In this document: positions 1-56,045 of the stretch, in pieces | How positions within the stretch are numbered: the first letter of the stretch is position 1 | Layout of the letters: each line of letters starts with the position of its first letter | Translations under genes and position numbers: made by a program | Notes under the pieces: model-generated | The model's input: the letters and a program-made list of their open reading frames with translations, nothing else | Told to the model about the DNA's origin: nothing | Database searches by the model: none | Assembly: GCA_023055505.1 (NCBI GenBank) | Contig: JALIRH010000063.1 | Coordinates: 1,691,501 to 1,755,500, forward strand | From: Callipepla californica brunnescens | Lineage: Eukaryota > Chordata > Aves > Galliformes > Odontophoridae | Direction: 5' to 3' | Length of the DNA stretch: 64,000 nucleotides

Positions 1-803
1 AAAGCACTTTCATTGCACTTTCATTTTATCCTGATAAGCAGCAGAAATTGTACAGAATGTACAAAATGGTTTTCAGTTACCTGAGTACAGACAGGGACTA
101 ATTGCCATAGGAGCACAGCAGAGGAATGCTGTGGAGGTGGCATCATGTACTGGAGTTGCACTGAAAAACTGGATGTGGTTGTGTAGAAGACAGTAAGTAT
201 CATTTTCTACGTGTCAGTGGGATTGCTGAGAATGTCAGGTCTAGAAATATGCTAATGCCTGTTACAGGTAAGGGCAGAAAGTGGCTGGTTGATACACTAA
301 GCTAAAGACAAGAAGAAATGAAGTTAGCAGGTGTCCTTACTCTTTAACTATGCAAGGTCTGTATGTGCTGTATGTACCTCTACACATAAGGCCTTCTGGC
401 ACTTATTAAAAAATGGCAAGCACAGCAGAAAGAGAGCAATGTCAATGGGAGGGACTTGTTTATGAATAGCAGTGAAATGTAGGGGTAATTTGCAAGTGGA
501 TTAATGATATATGGAGCTTCTCATCTCTCAGCCACAAGTTTCTGTTTAAACTTAGGTCGGTGTAACATCTATTTTTTCTTCTAGCAGTAGGTATTCACTA
601 CAGTCATGCCAGAAAGTAGCCATGTAAATATTACCTCTCAGAATGCATATGATTAATCCCTCACCGAGGCTTGTCCACCCCAGTCTGTGGGGCAGCACAG
701 TAACACCTTTGTTGCCTTTAATATCCTGCTGTCGGTGAGCTTTTTTTTTTTTTTTTTTTTTTTGGGTTTCACAGTTTCTCTCATTTTTTGATGTGTCTTT
801 CAG
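1..803 (+). other. PRKCD intron, 5' part cut by window edge
   Basis: No exon matching the expected PKC-delta N-terminus was found here, so the first coding exon lies upstream. The only notable feature is a 23-nt T run at 741-763, about 40 nt before the exon. The rest is AT-rich sequence without recognisable repeats. Confidence 0.8.
741..763 (+). repeat. Poly(T) run, 23 nt
   Basis: An uninterrupted run of T lies just upstream of the PRKCD exon at 804, close to its polypyrimidine tract. Length is likely polymorphic. Confidence 0.95.
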
Positions 804-22266
<21,463 letters not shown>

Positions 22267-22634
22267 TCTCTGAACAGAGCTGGACTTCAGAACAGCATTA
22301 AATGTTATCAACAGAGAACTCCAGTGTTAATTGCTCTGTTCCGGTGATGTCGATACTTCAGAATAATAGCTCGGTAGTGTGGTTAATTACGTGTAACTGC
22401 TGATCTGCTGGCAGTGCTCCTTCGTGCATGGCCGGGTGTGAGGTATGTGAATCATGTGCATTATTTTCTCTATTTGGGAAAATGTAAATTGTTTGGTTAC
22501 TTGAATGTAGTTATGTTTTATATATAAATACATATGCTGTATATTTTGCTCAAGACATTGGAGAATGGAAGATGTCTTTTTAAAGTAAGTATTTGAGCCC
22601 TTGGTTCTTTTGTCCTCACATAAAAGAAAGTTAC

Positions 22635-22640
22635 ATTAAA
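22635..22640 (+). terminator. PRKCD: Candidate PRKCD poly(A) signal ATTAAA
   Basis: ATTAAA lies 369 nt after the stop codon and has a U/GU-rich element 15-50 nt downstream, the usual layout of a cleavage site. Confidence 0.6.
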
Positions 22641-22844
22641 CTTTCATTCTTTGCTTTGGGTTTTTTTTTTTCCTTTTTTTCAGAGAAATATCAAATTAAA
22701 CCGCAGTGGAAAAATCATTTTTAAGCCACCTTCACTTACAAAGCTAACAAAAATATTTTCAAACTGCCTGAAGTGAGGAATTAGCAGCACGAAGCTGGTG
22801 GGGGCAGCGAGGCCCTCAGCTGTACATCTTGGCTCTGACAAGTT

Positions 22845-22850
22845 AATAAA
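22845..22850 (+). terminator. PRKCD: Candidate distal PRKCD poly(A) signal AATAAA
   Basis: A canonical hexamer lies 579 nt after the stop codon. The downstream sequence is less U-rich than at the proximal signal. Confidence 0.45.
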
Positions 22851-23484
22851 TGCTGATCTTTACTGGAGCTGGAAATTTACTGCCAGCATTTGCCCTCCCT
22901 GTGCCGGGCTCTACATCTGTCCTTAAAGGAGCAGGGTAAGCAGCTGCTCTGTCCTCCATCTGCACTGTGCACCTTAACCAGCTGCTGCACCTTCGCTCAG
23001 CACCAGAGCTGCAGTCAGTGATGGGCACACAGCTTCTGGCCGTGCTCCTGCTGCTCAGTAACACATAGCTAATGAGCACCCCCTCCCCCTAAATGTACAC
23101 TGCTGAACCACTCCAGGAAGATAAAGGCCTGGCAGAGAAAGTAGATGTGAATGCCACCTAAGAGCGTCAGTGCCCAACACCACAAACACTGAGCGTGTAA
23201 TTCCAAACCACAGCCCATGGGCTGATTTTATTTGTACATTTCAGAGCAGAAGCTGCTGGAAGCTTCATGCCACAACTGTGTGCAAATACGTGGCAGAAGG
23301 GGGTATGTGGAAGAGGATGCATGAGCAGTGTCGGAGGAAGAGCTTGATTCAGATCTCAAGGCACTTCCTTATCATTAGTATTTTACCTCCCTGCTCTTTT
23401 GCTGCTTCTACTTCTTTTTTCTTCTTCTACTGCTGCTGCAGCCACAGAAAGAACACACAGCAGTGCAGGATGTAGCATTTGATC

Positions 23485-23490
23485 TTTATT
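23485..23490 (-). terminator. PFKFB4: Candidate most distal PFKFB4 poly(A) signal AATAAA (minus)
   Basis: TTTATT on the plus strand. The flanking minus-strand sequence gcAATAAAgatcaaatgc resembles many real 3' ends. It would give a 3' UTR of nearly 6 kb. Confidence 0.35.
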
Positions 23491-23812
23491 GCTTGGATCA
23501 AACGTCAGTTACATTGGGCTGAAAGATTACAACAATGAAGGCCAACGATGTAAGAAAAGGTATTTTAATCTCATTCAGAAGAGTGCATCTGAGCTAGCGA
23601 GTGTGTTAACAGAAGGCAGTGAGACAGACACAAACACACACGGCCGGGATGAGGGTTTTACCCCCTGTGCTGCTTCTGTCAGGGCTGCATGGCAGGAACG
23701 GGAGTACTCTGGGCGGTGGCAATGCGCTGCAGTCCTCAGCAGGGCCTCCCTGGGCAGAACGCTCGCTGCACAGTTACATTCACTGTCTACGTTTGCTCTC
23801 AGCAGCTAGAAA

Positions 23813-23821
23813 GGGGGGGGG
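23813..23821 (+). repeat. Poly(G) run, 9 nt
   Basis: A G9 run lies between ctagaaa and atgcag. Such runs are prone to sequencing and length errors. Confidence 0.85.
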
Positions 23822-23897
23822 ATGCAGTCAATGATACAGTAACTAAGGTTCAACAGACAACTTCATAACTTTTTCTCTTCAAGTATCAGCATAACAA

Positions 23898-23903
23898 TTT
23901 ATT
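23898..23903 (-). terminator. PFKFB4: Candidate distal PFKFB4 poly(A) signal AATAAA (minus)
   Basis: TTTATT on the plus strand reads AATAAA on the minus strand. It lies about 5.5 kb past the PFKFB4 stop in an AT-rich context typical of 3' ends. Use is not shown by the sequence. Confidence 0.35.
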
Positions 23904-26900
23904 TACACTTCTATACAAGTTTTTAAACTGAACACCCACTTAGTAAAACACACACAGTACATCCAAAAGCAGGCTATGAAAATATACCTACTGTACATAA
24001 AACACTTAGCCTCAAGGAATTATACGGCACCTCTGGAAGTGTGCAGAAGTCAAACAAAGAAGAGGAGGATGGCACAGAGCCCCTGTCTCCCCTCTCACAG
24101 GGGAAAACCTCTCTGTGCATCGCGTTCCTTGGAGCAGGCTCACAACTGCCCGGAGCAGCAGAGCCCTGCTTCCCTATCTTAACTACGCGTCCTGGGGCTG
24201 CCCCCTGATGCAGGGGCACACATTGCAGTGGAAGAGCTGTGGAATGGCACCTGCTCGTGGCAGAGGTCTGGAGGAGCACAGCACAGCTTTCCCACACTGA
24301 GAACACAACATCAGAGGGGGGAAAGTGTTTCTATGCGTTTGCAACAAAGGTGGCCTCGGTTACTCTGCATCAATAAATGAATGATGCCGAGCAGCACTGT
24401 GCCAGCTCTCCTCACACAATAGCTACAAACACAGCTAAGAAAGGGCTGAGAATTAATGGCTCATACACACAAAACTCTAGCCAGCCGAGCTCAAGGCAAG
24501 TGCTCCTGGTCACCTCATGCCCTCCCCTTCCCTCTTCTGCAGCAGGACCCAGTGATGTGCTGTGGCTTACTTCGAGCAGAGCAGCTGACCGACATCAGCT
24601 TATTAAAACAAATCAGCACAGCAGCACATTACCTTACAACTCCTGCACCAACGAGAGACTGCATCCCCAGCGCATGGAACGACACTGCGAGGACCCAGGA
24701 TTTCACAGAGGAACTGAACTAACAAAAAGTTTTGTTGTGTTTTGTGTTTTTAAATCACCACTGTACAGTGGTGAAGGGTCCATCACTCCGAGAGAAGTCC
24801 TTAAGAGAAAAAGTAAAAATGAAAAGCAAAAAACAAAACAAAACAAAGCACCGTCCATCAACAGAAAGTGTTCTCCTTCCCAGGACAAAGCCAGCACGGT
24901 GCTGGCAGCTCACTGCCACACACACAAAATGCACAGCAGTTTTAGGACTCAGGTCGTCCCCTCAACAGACACTGAGAGGTCCGTTTTTAGCACTGCAGTT
25001 ACACACAGAACTACAGAACAACAGTGAGAAATGTGGACAGTGGGATTCTGCTTAAAAACAATGATTAAAAGCCAAAAGGGCAGGCATGCTGTGTTACAAA
25101 AGATTCGGAATCTACCTGATGTTTTCTTGCATGAGTTATAAGAAAGGTGAAACACCACCTAACCTTTCTGTACTGTTTCCTGATGTACGCTTCAGCTGCA
25201 GCTATGTAAGTGTTGAAACTCACTCCAAAATTGCCTAAAAATCACAGTGCTAAAAAGAAAAGCAGCTCCTCCAGCCTCTGCAGCACCGGGCACTGCTCCT
25301 CCTCCTCCCACTGCCCAGGCTGCTGTCACACTTGCATCCCACAGCCATTGCTCCAAGCTCTGCCCTCCACTCTAATCCACACTACAGCCGGCCCCTGGAA
25401 AGCGTTACAACAGCGCCGGAGCAGCAGCACTGAGCTGGCAGTGTCTCGCTGGAACCATTTTTGTTTTCCAAGGGGAATTCTCCCCATCTCATCACAGCTG
25501 AAGTGTTTTTTGGCAAACCCGAGGTCACAGTGAGACAGAAGCTAGCGCAGCTTTCCGATCTGTAGTAGTTTCGCATCATGAAGCCTCCAGTGCTCTAAAT
25601 GCAGGATGCACTTTGTGTTAAATAAGCCTCCGTGTAATTCTAGGCAATCGTTCACAGCAGAAGTAAGAGAAATTCTTAGGAAAACACTCGAAGAAAGCAA
25701 AGTCTAATTAAAATCTGACAGTAAAATTGACACAGGCCATCGACCACCTCGCAGTATCCACAGCTGAACACTAAAAGCCACTGAAACAGCACAACTTTAC
25801 ATACAGAGGTCTAAAACCAACGTGACTCCGCCGCCATGGATTTGTTTTAGCGATACCCTTCGGCACCAGGAGTTAACCACAACTACAGGTCTTCTCCAGA
25901 GAAGCTGAATCACAGCCACAACGTCTGAAGGTGGAGGGGAGGTGCGCTCTGCCCGGCGATGCCTTCTCCGTTCTCAAGGGCCCGAGCTGCCGCCCCATGC
26001 CCGGGCACTGCAGGAAGGGCTGCTGCCTCCGCGCTGCACTATAGGTGGTTGGGCACTGTCCTCAGGGCTTCTTCCCTCGAGCGGTCCACGCCCACATTCT
26101 GCAAATTTAAAGACAGAAAGCACTTGAAGGCATGAGTTACACCATCAAGCCACAGCTCTGTTCAGCTCGCAGTGGTTACTCAAGACAGACATTGTGCAAG
26201 TTGTGATCTCCTGTGTGTGTACAGCACAAGGAGGGGTCCCGGCCTGGGAACAAAAACCAGAAGCAAACAGGGACGCCCAGAAAGCACCTCAACAGCCTCT
26301 GCTGGGACAATTGGTTTTGGACAGCTGGTTTCTCCACACAGTTTGTGTCACATCGTTTTGTTTATCTACCTACTGCTTTTAACTACAAACCCCTTGTTAA
26401 CCCCTTGCAGCCTTTCAGACACATGAGAAAAGTAACAACACATGGCAAAGGTCATCAGCCACACAAAAAGGGACAGAAGTTGGATAAAGGGAAAGCCACC
26501 TCTCCTTGGGGTGGAGCATGCTTCAGGAACTGACTCCGTAACACCCACAGCTGGAAAGGTGGTTCTGGTCATAGCAGGCAGCAAAGTCACCAGGCAGACT
26601 GAATGTCTCCCTGGAGAGCTGGTAATGTGAAGTGTGGGACTTGGAGGTACGTTGGAAGATGTCACAATGACATCAGATAACATTTCCACAGCTTTATAGC
26701 CCCACTGCTTGGTGTTTTCCAACCAAGCACCTCTCTCCAGTCCAGCTGGAGGAAGGCAGAGCCTCACGCAGACCATGCACCGCTCCATCAGCTACAATGC
26801 ACCTCCACACAGAGTGAACCAGCCCCAGCCCCAGGACGTTGAGTCACTCCTTCAGAAAAAAGGGAGTAACAAGTAGCACTAGATTGGATGTGGGGGATAG

Positions 26901-29353
26901 AGCGTACCCACATCATTTCTGTCCTTACTGATGCTCCTGCACCAACGCCAGCCCTTTCTTTTCTCACCTGCCTCCCACCCATCAGCCACTACAACAGCCC
27001 AGACACACAAGTGCTGCCCACACTGCTCTCCAGCTGCTCTCGTTGAGGAAGAGACCACCACTCCTGTTCCAGGAAATTACTCCCAAAGGGCAGCTTTCCT
27101 TCTGGAGACACAGCCACAGCACTGGCATCCAGGAACATGAGGACTTGGCAAAGCAAGCTGCTCTCTGCATGACCACAACAGAGACACCCACTGTGCTGGC
27201 ATTTGTCTCATCTGTCTGTATTTTCATAGCAACTGATGCAACACACCCAAAAACTCCTCGAGAATGTGGAGATGTCTCCACGGGCAATGCAAGATTGGCT
27301 AACATCTAAGCGAAGCATCTGCTGTTAATTCAAAGAAAATTAAACATAGCTTGAAATGGAGCGTCAATATGCAGGAATCTGGAGGTGCTGGAAATTAGGA
27401 GCAACGAGAACTGAACAGCAACAGCGTGAAATTAAAAGAGAACAATGTGGCCAAGACAAGGAAAAGCCACCCTCATTAAGTGAAGTAAGGCTTGCCAGGC
27501 AAAAACTACATCCCAGCAGCTGAGACAGAGGGAATATCGATATGCAAAGCTGAAAGCAGTAAGTCCTTCAGTCTGAACAAAGTGAGGGGGAAAAGGCCAT
27601 AGGTGCAAAGCACACTGACCTGCCACGTGGAAGAAACACCACTCATCCAGGACAAAGCCCAATAAACTCTAGGGTTTATCAGACAAATGAGACACGTATC
27701 TGAAAGACCAGAAAAGGACTACCATCCCTTAATGGCAAATGAACTCCTGCTTAGACTGAGCACACTGGATTGATCGTGGCAGCTGGAACTGTGCTCACTG
27801 CCACAACCACAGGCACTGGGAAATAAAGGCATGCAATGGACTGTGCTGCATCTCCCCTGCTCAGTTTGAGCTTTTCTCTTCTTTATGGCTGCAGAAAACT
27901 GGGCTTCTCAGAGTTTTAGATGGGATGTGCTGGATGGCACCAGATTAACTAGACATCACATCCTAAAGCTGCAGGGGGTCCGCAGAAACATCACCCAAAG
28001 ATGGGCAGCAGCAGCCCTCACAATGCTGTGCTTCCTGGGCTCCTCAAGGCACAGCAGTGTCAGTGCCTCCCCCAGACACAGATTTTGTCTCGCCCAAAAG
28101 TTTCATGTGTTCAGCTTAGAGTTGTGCAGCATTTCCTAAGGATGAACTGAGAGCTGACAACAACACTGTGGCCACAACACATGAGGATGCCAGCTCCCCC
28201 AGCCCAAGCCCAACCACTCTGCCTGAGCTGGGAGAGCAGGAGCCCTCTGGCCAGGGGCTGTTCAGTTATGTTAGGCATTCCTAAGTGTCATAAACCTCAG
28301 AAAACTGCAGAGTAACTTTCAAAATGCAAACACTTAACAGTTTTTTGGTTGTTTTTATTTCCCCCAAATCCCAAATTTGGAAAAACGATGTCTGAGAATC
28401 CTCCCAGCAGGCAGAAGCACGCTGCAGCACGCTGCTCTCCAGACAAAGCTCCCCCTCAGCAGCCAGCTCAAGGATGCAGGGCTGACCACCACCCACACAC
28501 CCCAGACAGCACACTGCCAACAAGCTGCAGGTGAGCTTTTGTTGTAACAGAGTTTAGCATGCACACCCTGCTGTTCTGAGATCATGCTACTGCTGGAGGG
28601 AGGAAACACCTCCCACTTCCATGCCTCGCAAGGCAAGTCACAGCCCTACCAGCAAATAACCACCTTCTGCTCCCCACGTCACTCAGTGCATCTCAGCACT
28701 GACCCTGACCCATGTTCTGCCCACAGCCAGCACTTGCCCAGCCCACGTACCATCTACTTTTCCCCTCTCCGTGTCTCACTGAAAGGAAATGGGAAGGCAC
28801 CTCTGCTCCGATAACTGGTGAATGCACATCAGCTGCTAAGGGAAGCTGTGTGCTGGAAACACTTGGACACATTCCTGTACCTCCACTGGCAGTCGTGGTG
28901 CTGGTCCTTCTGCAGAGCATCAGAGCCACAGATCAGCAGGACTGAGGTTGCACAGCAGCTATGGATTTTTATGTAGTGCTCCCAAGGGCACTGGGACTGG
29001 TCACGGCATACAGAACAACTTATCGTGTGCTCCACAGCTTTCACAGACAAACCCACTTCAGCTGACATTAAATACTTGCTGGCTGTTACAGTAGCTCAAC
29101 AGCTTTGAGAATCAATGCTGCAGCATGTTTACACTGCAGCAATTCATAAAAGCAGTGTTCCAGGACAGCTGATTACTGTTCAACAACTCACTGGCAATGA
29201 ACGAAGCAGGGCAGTACACTTTTATTGTGATCACTCTTTCAAGCCGTGCACTGTACAAAGATTAACTCTGGGTTTCGAGTTGTTGGCTTTGGCGTTTTGT
29301 TTTCACATCGTTATTTTTTTATTTCAAGGTGACTGGAATGATTAGTATTTCTA

Positions 29354-29359
29354 TTTATT
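29354..29359 (-). terminator. PFKFB4: Candidate proximal PFKFB4 poly(A) signal AATAAA (minus)
   Basis: AATAAA on the minus strand 57 nt after the stop. Two more occur at 29318-29323 and 29221-29226, forming a cluster within 200 nt that could end a short 3' UTR. Confidence 0.4.
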
Positions 29360-29415
29360 CTGAAGCAGCAGATGAAAACGGCACCCAAGTTGGACAGTTG
29401 GTCAGGACACGGCCT

Positions 29416-53351
<23,936 letters not shown>

Positions 53352-53392
53352 CCTCGGCCGCCTCCCGGCTCCTGGAGCCGCCTTCCCGAGGC

Positions 53393-53410
53393 GGGGCGGG
53401 CCGGGGCGGG
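53393..53410 (+). promoter_or_regulatory. Two GC boxes
   Basis: GGGGCGGG occurs at 53393-53400 and 53403-53410, a 10-nt spacing, upstream of the PFKFB4 ATG. Confidence 0.75.
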
Positions 53411-53642
53411 GCCGGGAGCTGTGTCCGCGGCGCTGCCGGGGCCTCCCCGCCCTCCTCAAAAGGCTGCTTCCTTAGGTCCGAGCTGCGGTTGAAGACTGGC
53501 CCCGGTTTTCTAACCTGGGGCCCTGCGCTGTGTTTTTAGGCCAGCGTTTTCCTCTTGATTTTGTTATGGCTCAGCAGCTGAGGGGTCACAGGAGTTACAC
53601 TGCGAGGGTCGGAAAACAAGGAGCAGAGGGGGGAAAGAGGCT

Positions 53643-54000
53643 CTGCGAGGACAGGCTGAGAGCTGGGGCTGTGCAGCATGGGGAAGGGAAGGCTGCAGGG
53701 ACACCTGAGAGCGGCCTGTCGGAATCTAAGAAGGGCTGTAAGAAAGAAGGGGACAGACCCTTTAGCGGGGCGTGTTGTGACAGGACAAGGGGAAATGGTT
53801 TCAAACTAAAGAGGAGAAATACAGGCTGGATATAAGGAAGAGTTTTGCAGCGAGGGTGGTGAGGCACTGGCACAGCTTGCCCGGAGGCGGTGATGCTCCA
53901 TCCCTGCACACAGCCAGGGTCAGGATGCAGCACCCATGGGGCTGTGGGTGCCCCTGCTCACTGCAGGGGAGTTCGGTCCCTGCCAAGTCTAAGGATTCCT
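53643..54000 (+). mobile_element. CR1 retrotransposon 3' fragment
   Basis: It starts ctgcgaggacaggctgagag and includes gacaggacaaggggaaatgg and ggtgaggcactggcacagct. It belongs to the same subfamily as the copies at 20.2 kb and 55.2 kb, and lies about 300 nt upstream of the PFKFB4 start. Confidence 0.9.
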
Positions 54001-55160
54001 AGCCCAGCATCCTGGGCTTTCTGTGATTTCACCTTGATTGATGACAAACTGCTTTTGCTGTTGATTAAGCTTACTTATAAGATTTATTTTTTTTAATAAC
54101 CTCAATGCAGTGCTCTTTGACTGAGAAGATAAAGAAAGTGAATACATGTTGTGCCACTCCTGCGGTTTTGATTCAGACATGCTTTTCAAGAGCATGACAC
54201 CAAATCCCTAGACAAAGACAAATAAACACGGCTCAGACTCCAGACAAACGACAGCAATCATCTTCTGCACATCATTTTCATCAACTTCTGTCTTAACACA
54301 AAGACCTGAGAAACAGGGTTGGTTTCTGCAGGTGTGCGGATGCAGAGTCTGCTTTGTTTGCTACACTGAGACCACAAATAAGCCTTTGCTCTGTGGAAGG
54401 GCTTTACACAAAGCTTCTGCTCTCAGGGCCACGCTGCACTGACAGCTTACCTGCAAAAGCACAGTCTGCAGAGAGAAAATGCCACAGGGAAAGTCAGCCT
54501 TGGAAACGAGCTGCTGCACAGGCACAGAAGGTCCCAAGCCAGCTCACCAAGTGTTATTCTTTCCAAACTCCTGACTGACGCACCCATACAGCACCCAGCA
54601 TCTCTGGCTCCTGCCTTTCCCCCACTTCTCTGTCAGCACCAGCTCCCTTCATAGGGTGAGAGAAGAAGATTTTCCAGTCCTCCAGGTGCCCACGCCCTCG
54701 CTACACCAAGTTCAACAGACACAGGTCACGGAAAGCCAGCTCGCAAGCCTGTCTGCAGTGCAGAAGTTTGCTTATTTAAAACGCTATTTGTAAAGTGATT
54801 AAAGGATACGCAGACAGCCAGAGGTCACAGAGTGAGGTCTACATAAACAGGATATTTACAAAGAAGCGGCCGCTCTGATCCAAGCCCTGCAGATCAGCAC
54901 ATGCAGTGTTTTGGCTCGGCGTGCTCCGAGCTGCAAGCACGGTGACAGTATCCTGATCCCACTCTCACTGCAGAACAGTGAGCAGCTTACTCTGGGAAGT
55001 TCCTGAAATACAGAGCACGCAGCAGGGCTTTCAAGGTAAAAAGCCACATAACACCAGCTTTACATTTCCAGCCCCCTCTCATCACCTGTGTTTAAACAAG
55101 ATGTTTGCAGTGTTAGCTCTGCTTTTTCAAGAAGCCAGGACCACAAAAATGATCCAAAGG
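54001..55160. other. Intergenic, no gene seen
   Basis: Unique sequence of mixed composition. Short open frames only, no recognised repeat. Confidence 0.6.
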
Positions 55161-55552
55161 ATGGAGCACCTCCCTGCGAGGACAGGCTGAGAGCTGGGGC
55201 TGTGCAGCACGGAGAAGAGAAGGATGTAGGGAGACCTGAGAGCGGCCTGTCAGCATCTGAAGAGGAGCTACAGGAAAGAGAAGGCAGACAGTCCACGGTG
55301 ATAGGACAAGGGGAAATGATTTCAAGCTTAAAGAGGGGAGATCTGGGTTAGATATAAGGGAACAGTCTTTTACAGTGAGGGTGGTGGGGCACTGGAACCA
55401 GTTACAGTGGGTTCCCCACCCCTGGAGACATTCAAGGTGAGGCTGGACCAGGCCCTGTGCAACCTGATCAAGCTGCAGTGTCTCTGTTTATTGCAGAGGA
55501 GTTCAGCTACAAAAAGGTCCCTCCCAACCCTAAGGATTCTACGATTCTGTGA
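55161..55552 (+). mobile_element. CR1 retrotransposon 3' fragment
   Basis: It runs from atggagcacctccctgcgag through gataggacaaggggaaatga to the end ggattctacgattctgtgaa. Orientation and subfamily match the copy 1.5 kb away at 53.6 kb. Confidence 0.92.
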
Positions 55553-55679
55553 AACCGAGCGCCGTAAGCCAACAACACAGAGAAACCCAGTGAACGCTAA
55601 GGCAGTGAGGTACATCACGTTATGCATTCACAAGCACCACAGAACCCGAACGCTTCCACAAACGCCGAGCGCTGGGAAG

Positions 55680-56045
55680 GCCGTCCTCCAGCGTCCATCC
55701 CCGGAACAGCCGCCCCAGGGACGGCCTCGGTTCCCCGCTCCCAGGCAGGCGGCTCCGCGCGCGGCCGCCAGGGGGCGCCCTAACAAACGCCGCCAGGGGG
55801 CGCCCTAACGCGCAGCGCCCCGCAGCCCAGCATGCCCCGCCGGCGGCTTTAAACCTCCGGGGTGGGAACTGAAGCACGGCCAGCTGCAACAGATGGTCCG
55901 CGCCCACAACATCCATCTGAAAAAAAAAAAAATCAAATCCCGCGCTTCTGCCGCTCAGAAACCGCCGCGAGGTGGCAAAACGTCCCCGAGTACCGGGGTG
56001 AAACGCAGCGGTTCTGGGCTTCTGAGCACCCAAGGGTGCGCTGAG
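55680..56045. promoter_or_regulatory. GC-rich block, possible CpG island or insulator
   Basis: CG dinucleotides are dense here and scarce on both sides. The block holds the tandem CTCF-like repeat and the sequence cccagcatgccccgccggcg. It may be a promoter of an unseen transcript or a boundary element. No open frame in it is recognisable. Confidence 0.55.
55764..55809 (+). promoter_or_regulatory. Tandem pair of CTCF-like sites (25-nt period)
   Basis: A 21-nt unit beginning gccgccagggggcgcccta is repeated exactly at 55764-55784 and 55789-55809, separated by aaac. The core CCGCCAGGGGGCGC differs at one base from the CTCF consensus CCACCAGGGGGCGC. Both copies point the same way. Confidence 0.8.

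Larger units (their letters stand above)
22267..22870 (+). other. PRKCD: PRKCD 3' untranslated region (end uncertain)
   Basis: Sequence after the TAG stop is AT-rich with tatatataaatacatatg elements. ATTAAA at 22635-22640 is followed by a strongly T/G-rich stretch (ttgctttgggttttttt), a good downstream element. A second signal, AATAAA, is at 22845-22850. Either could set the transcript end. Confidence 0.65.
22871..29415. other. Convergent intergenic / long 3' UTR region
   Basis: This 6.5 kb separates the PRKCD end from the PFKFB4 stop. I see no CR1 copies and no coding exon with family similarity. Open frames up to about 216 codons occur on both strands but show no recognisable domain. Minus-strand AATAAA hexamers appear close to the PFKFB4 stop and again at 23898-23903 and 23485-23490, so much of the interval could be PFKFB4 3' UTR. 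The absence of recognisable repeats fits retained UTR sequence but does not prove it. Confidence 0.6.

Noticed and set aside
24377..25027. 216-codon open frame on the plus strand between the two genes
   Set aside because: Its composition is low-complexity Ser/Thr/Lys, it has no recognisable domain or splice structure, and it lies in the probable PFKFB4 3' UTR region on the opposite strand. It looks like chance.
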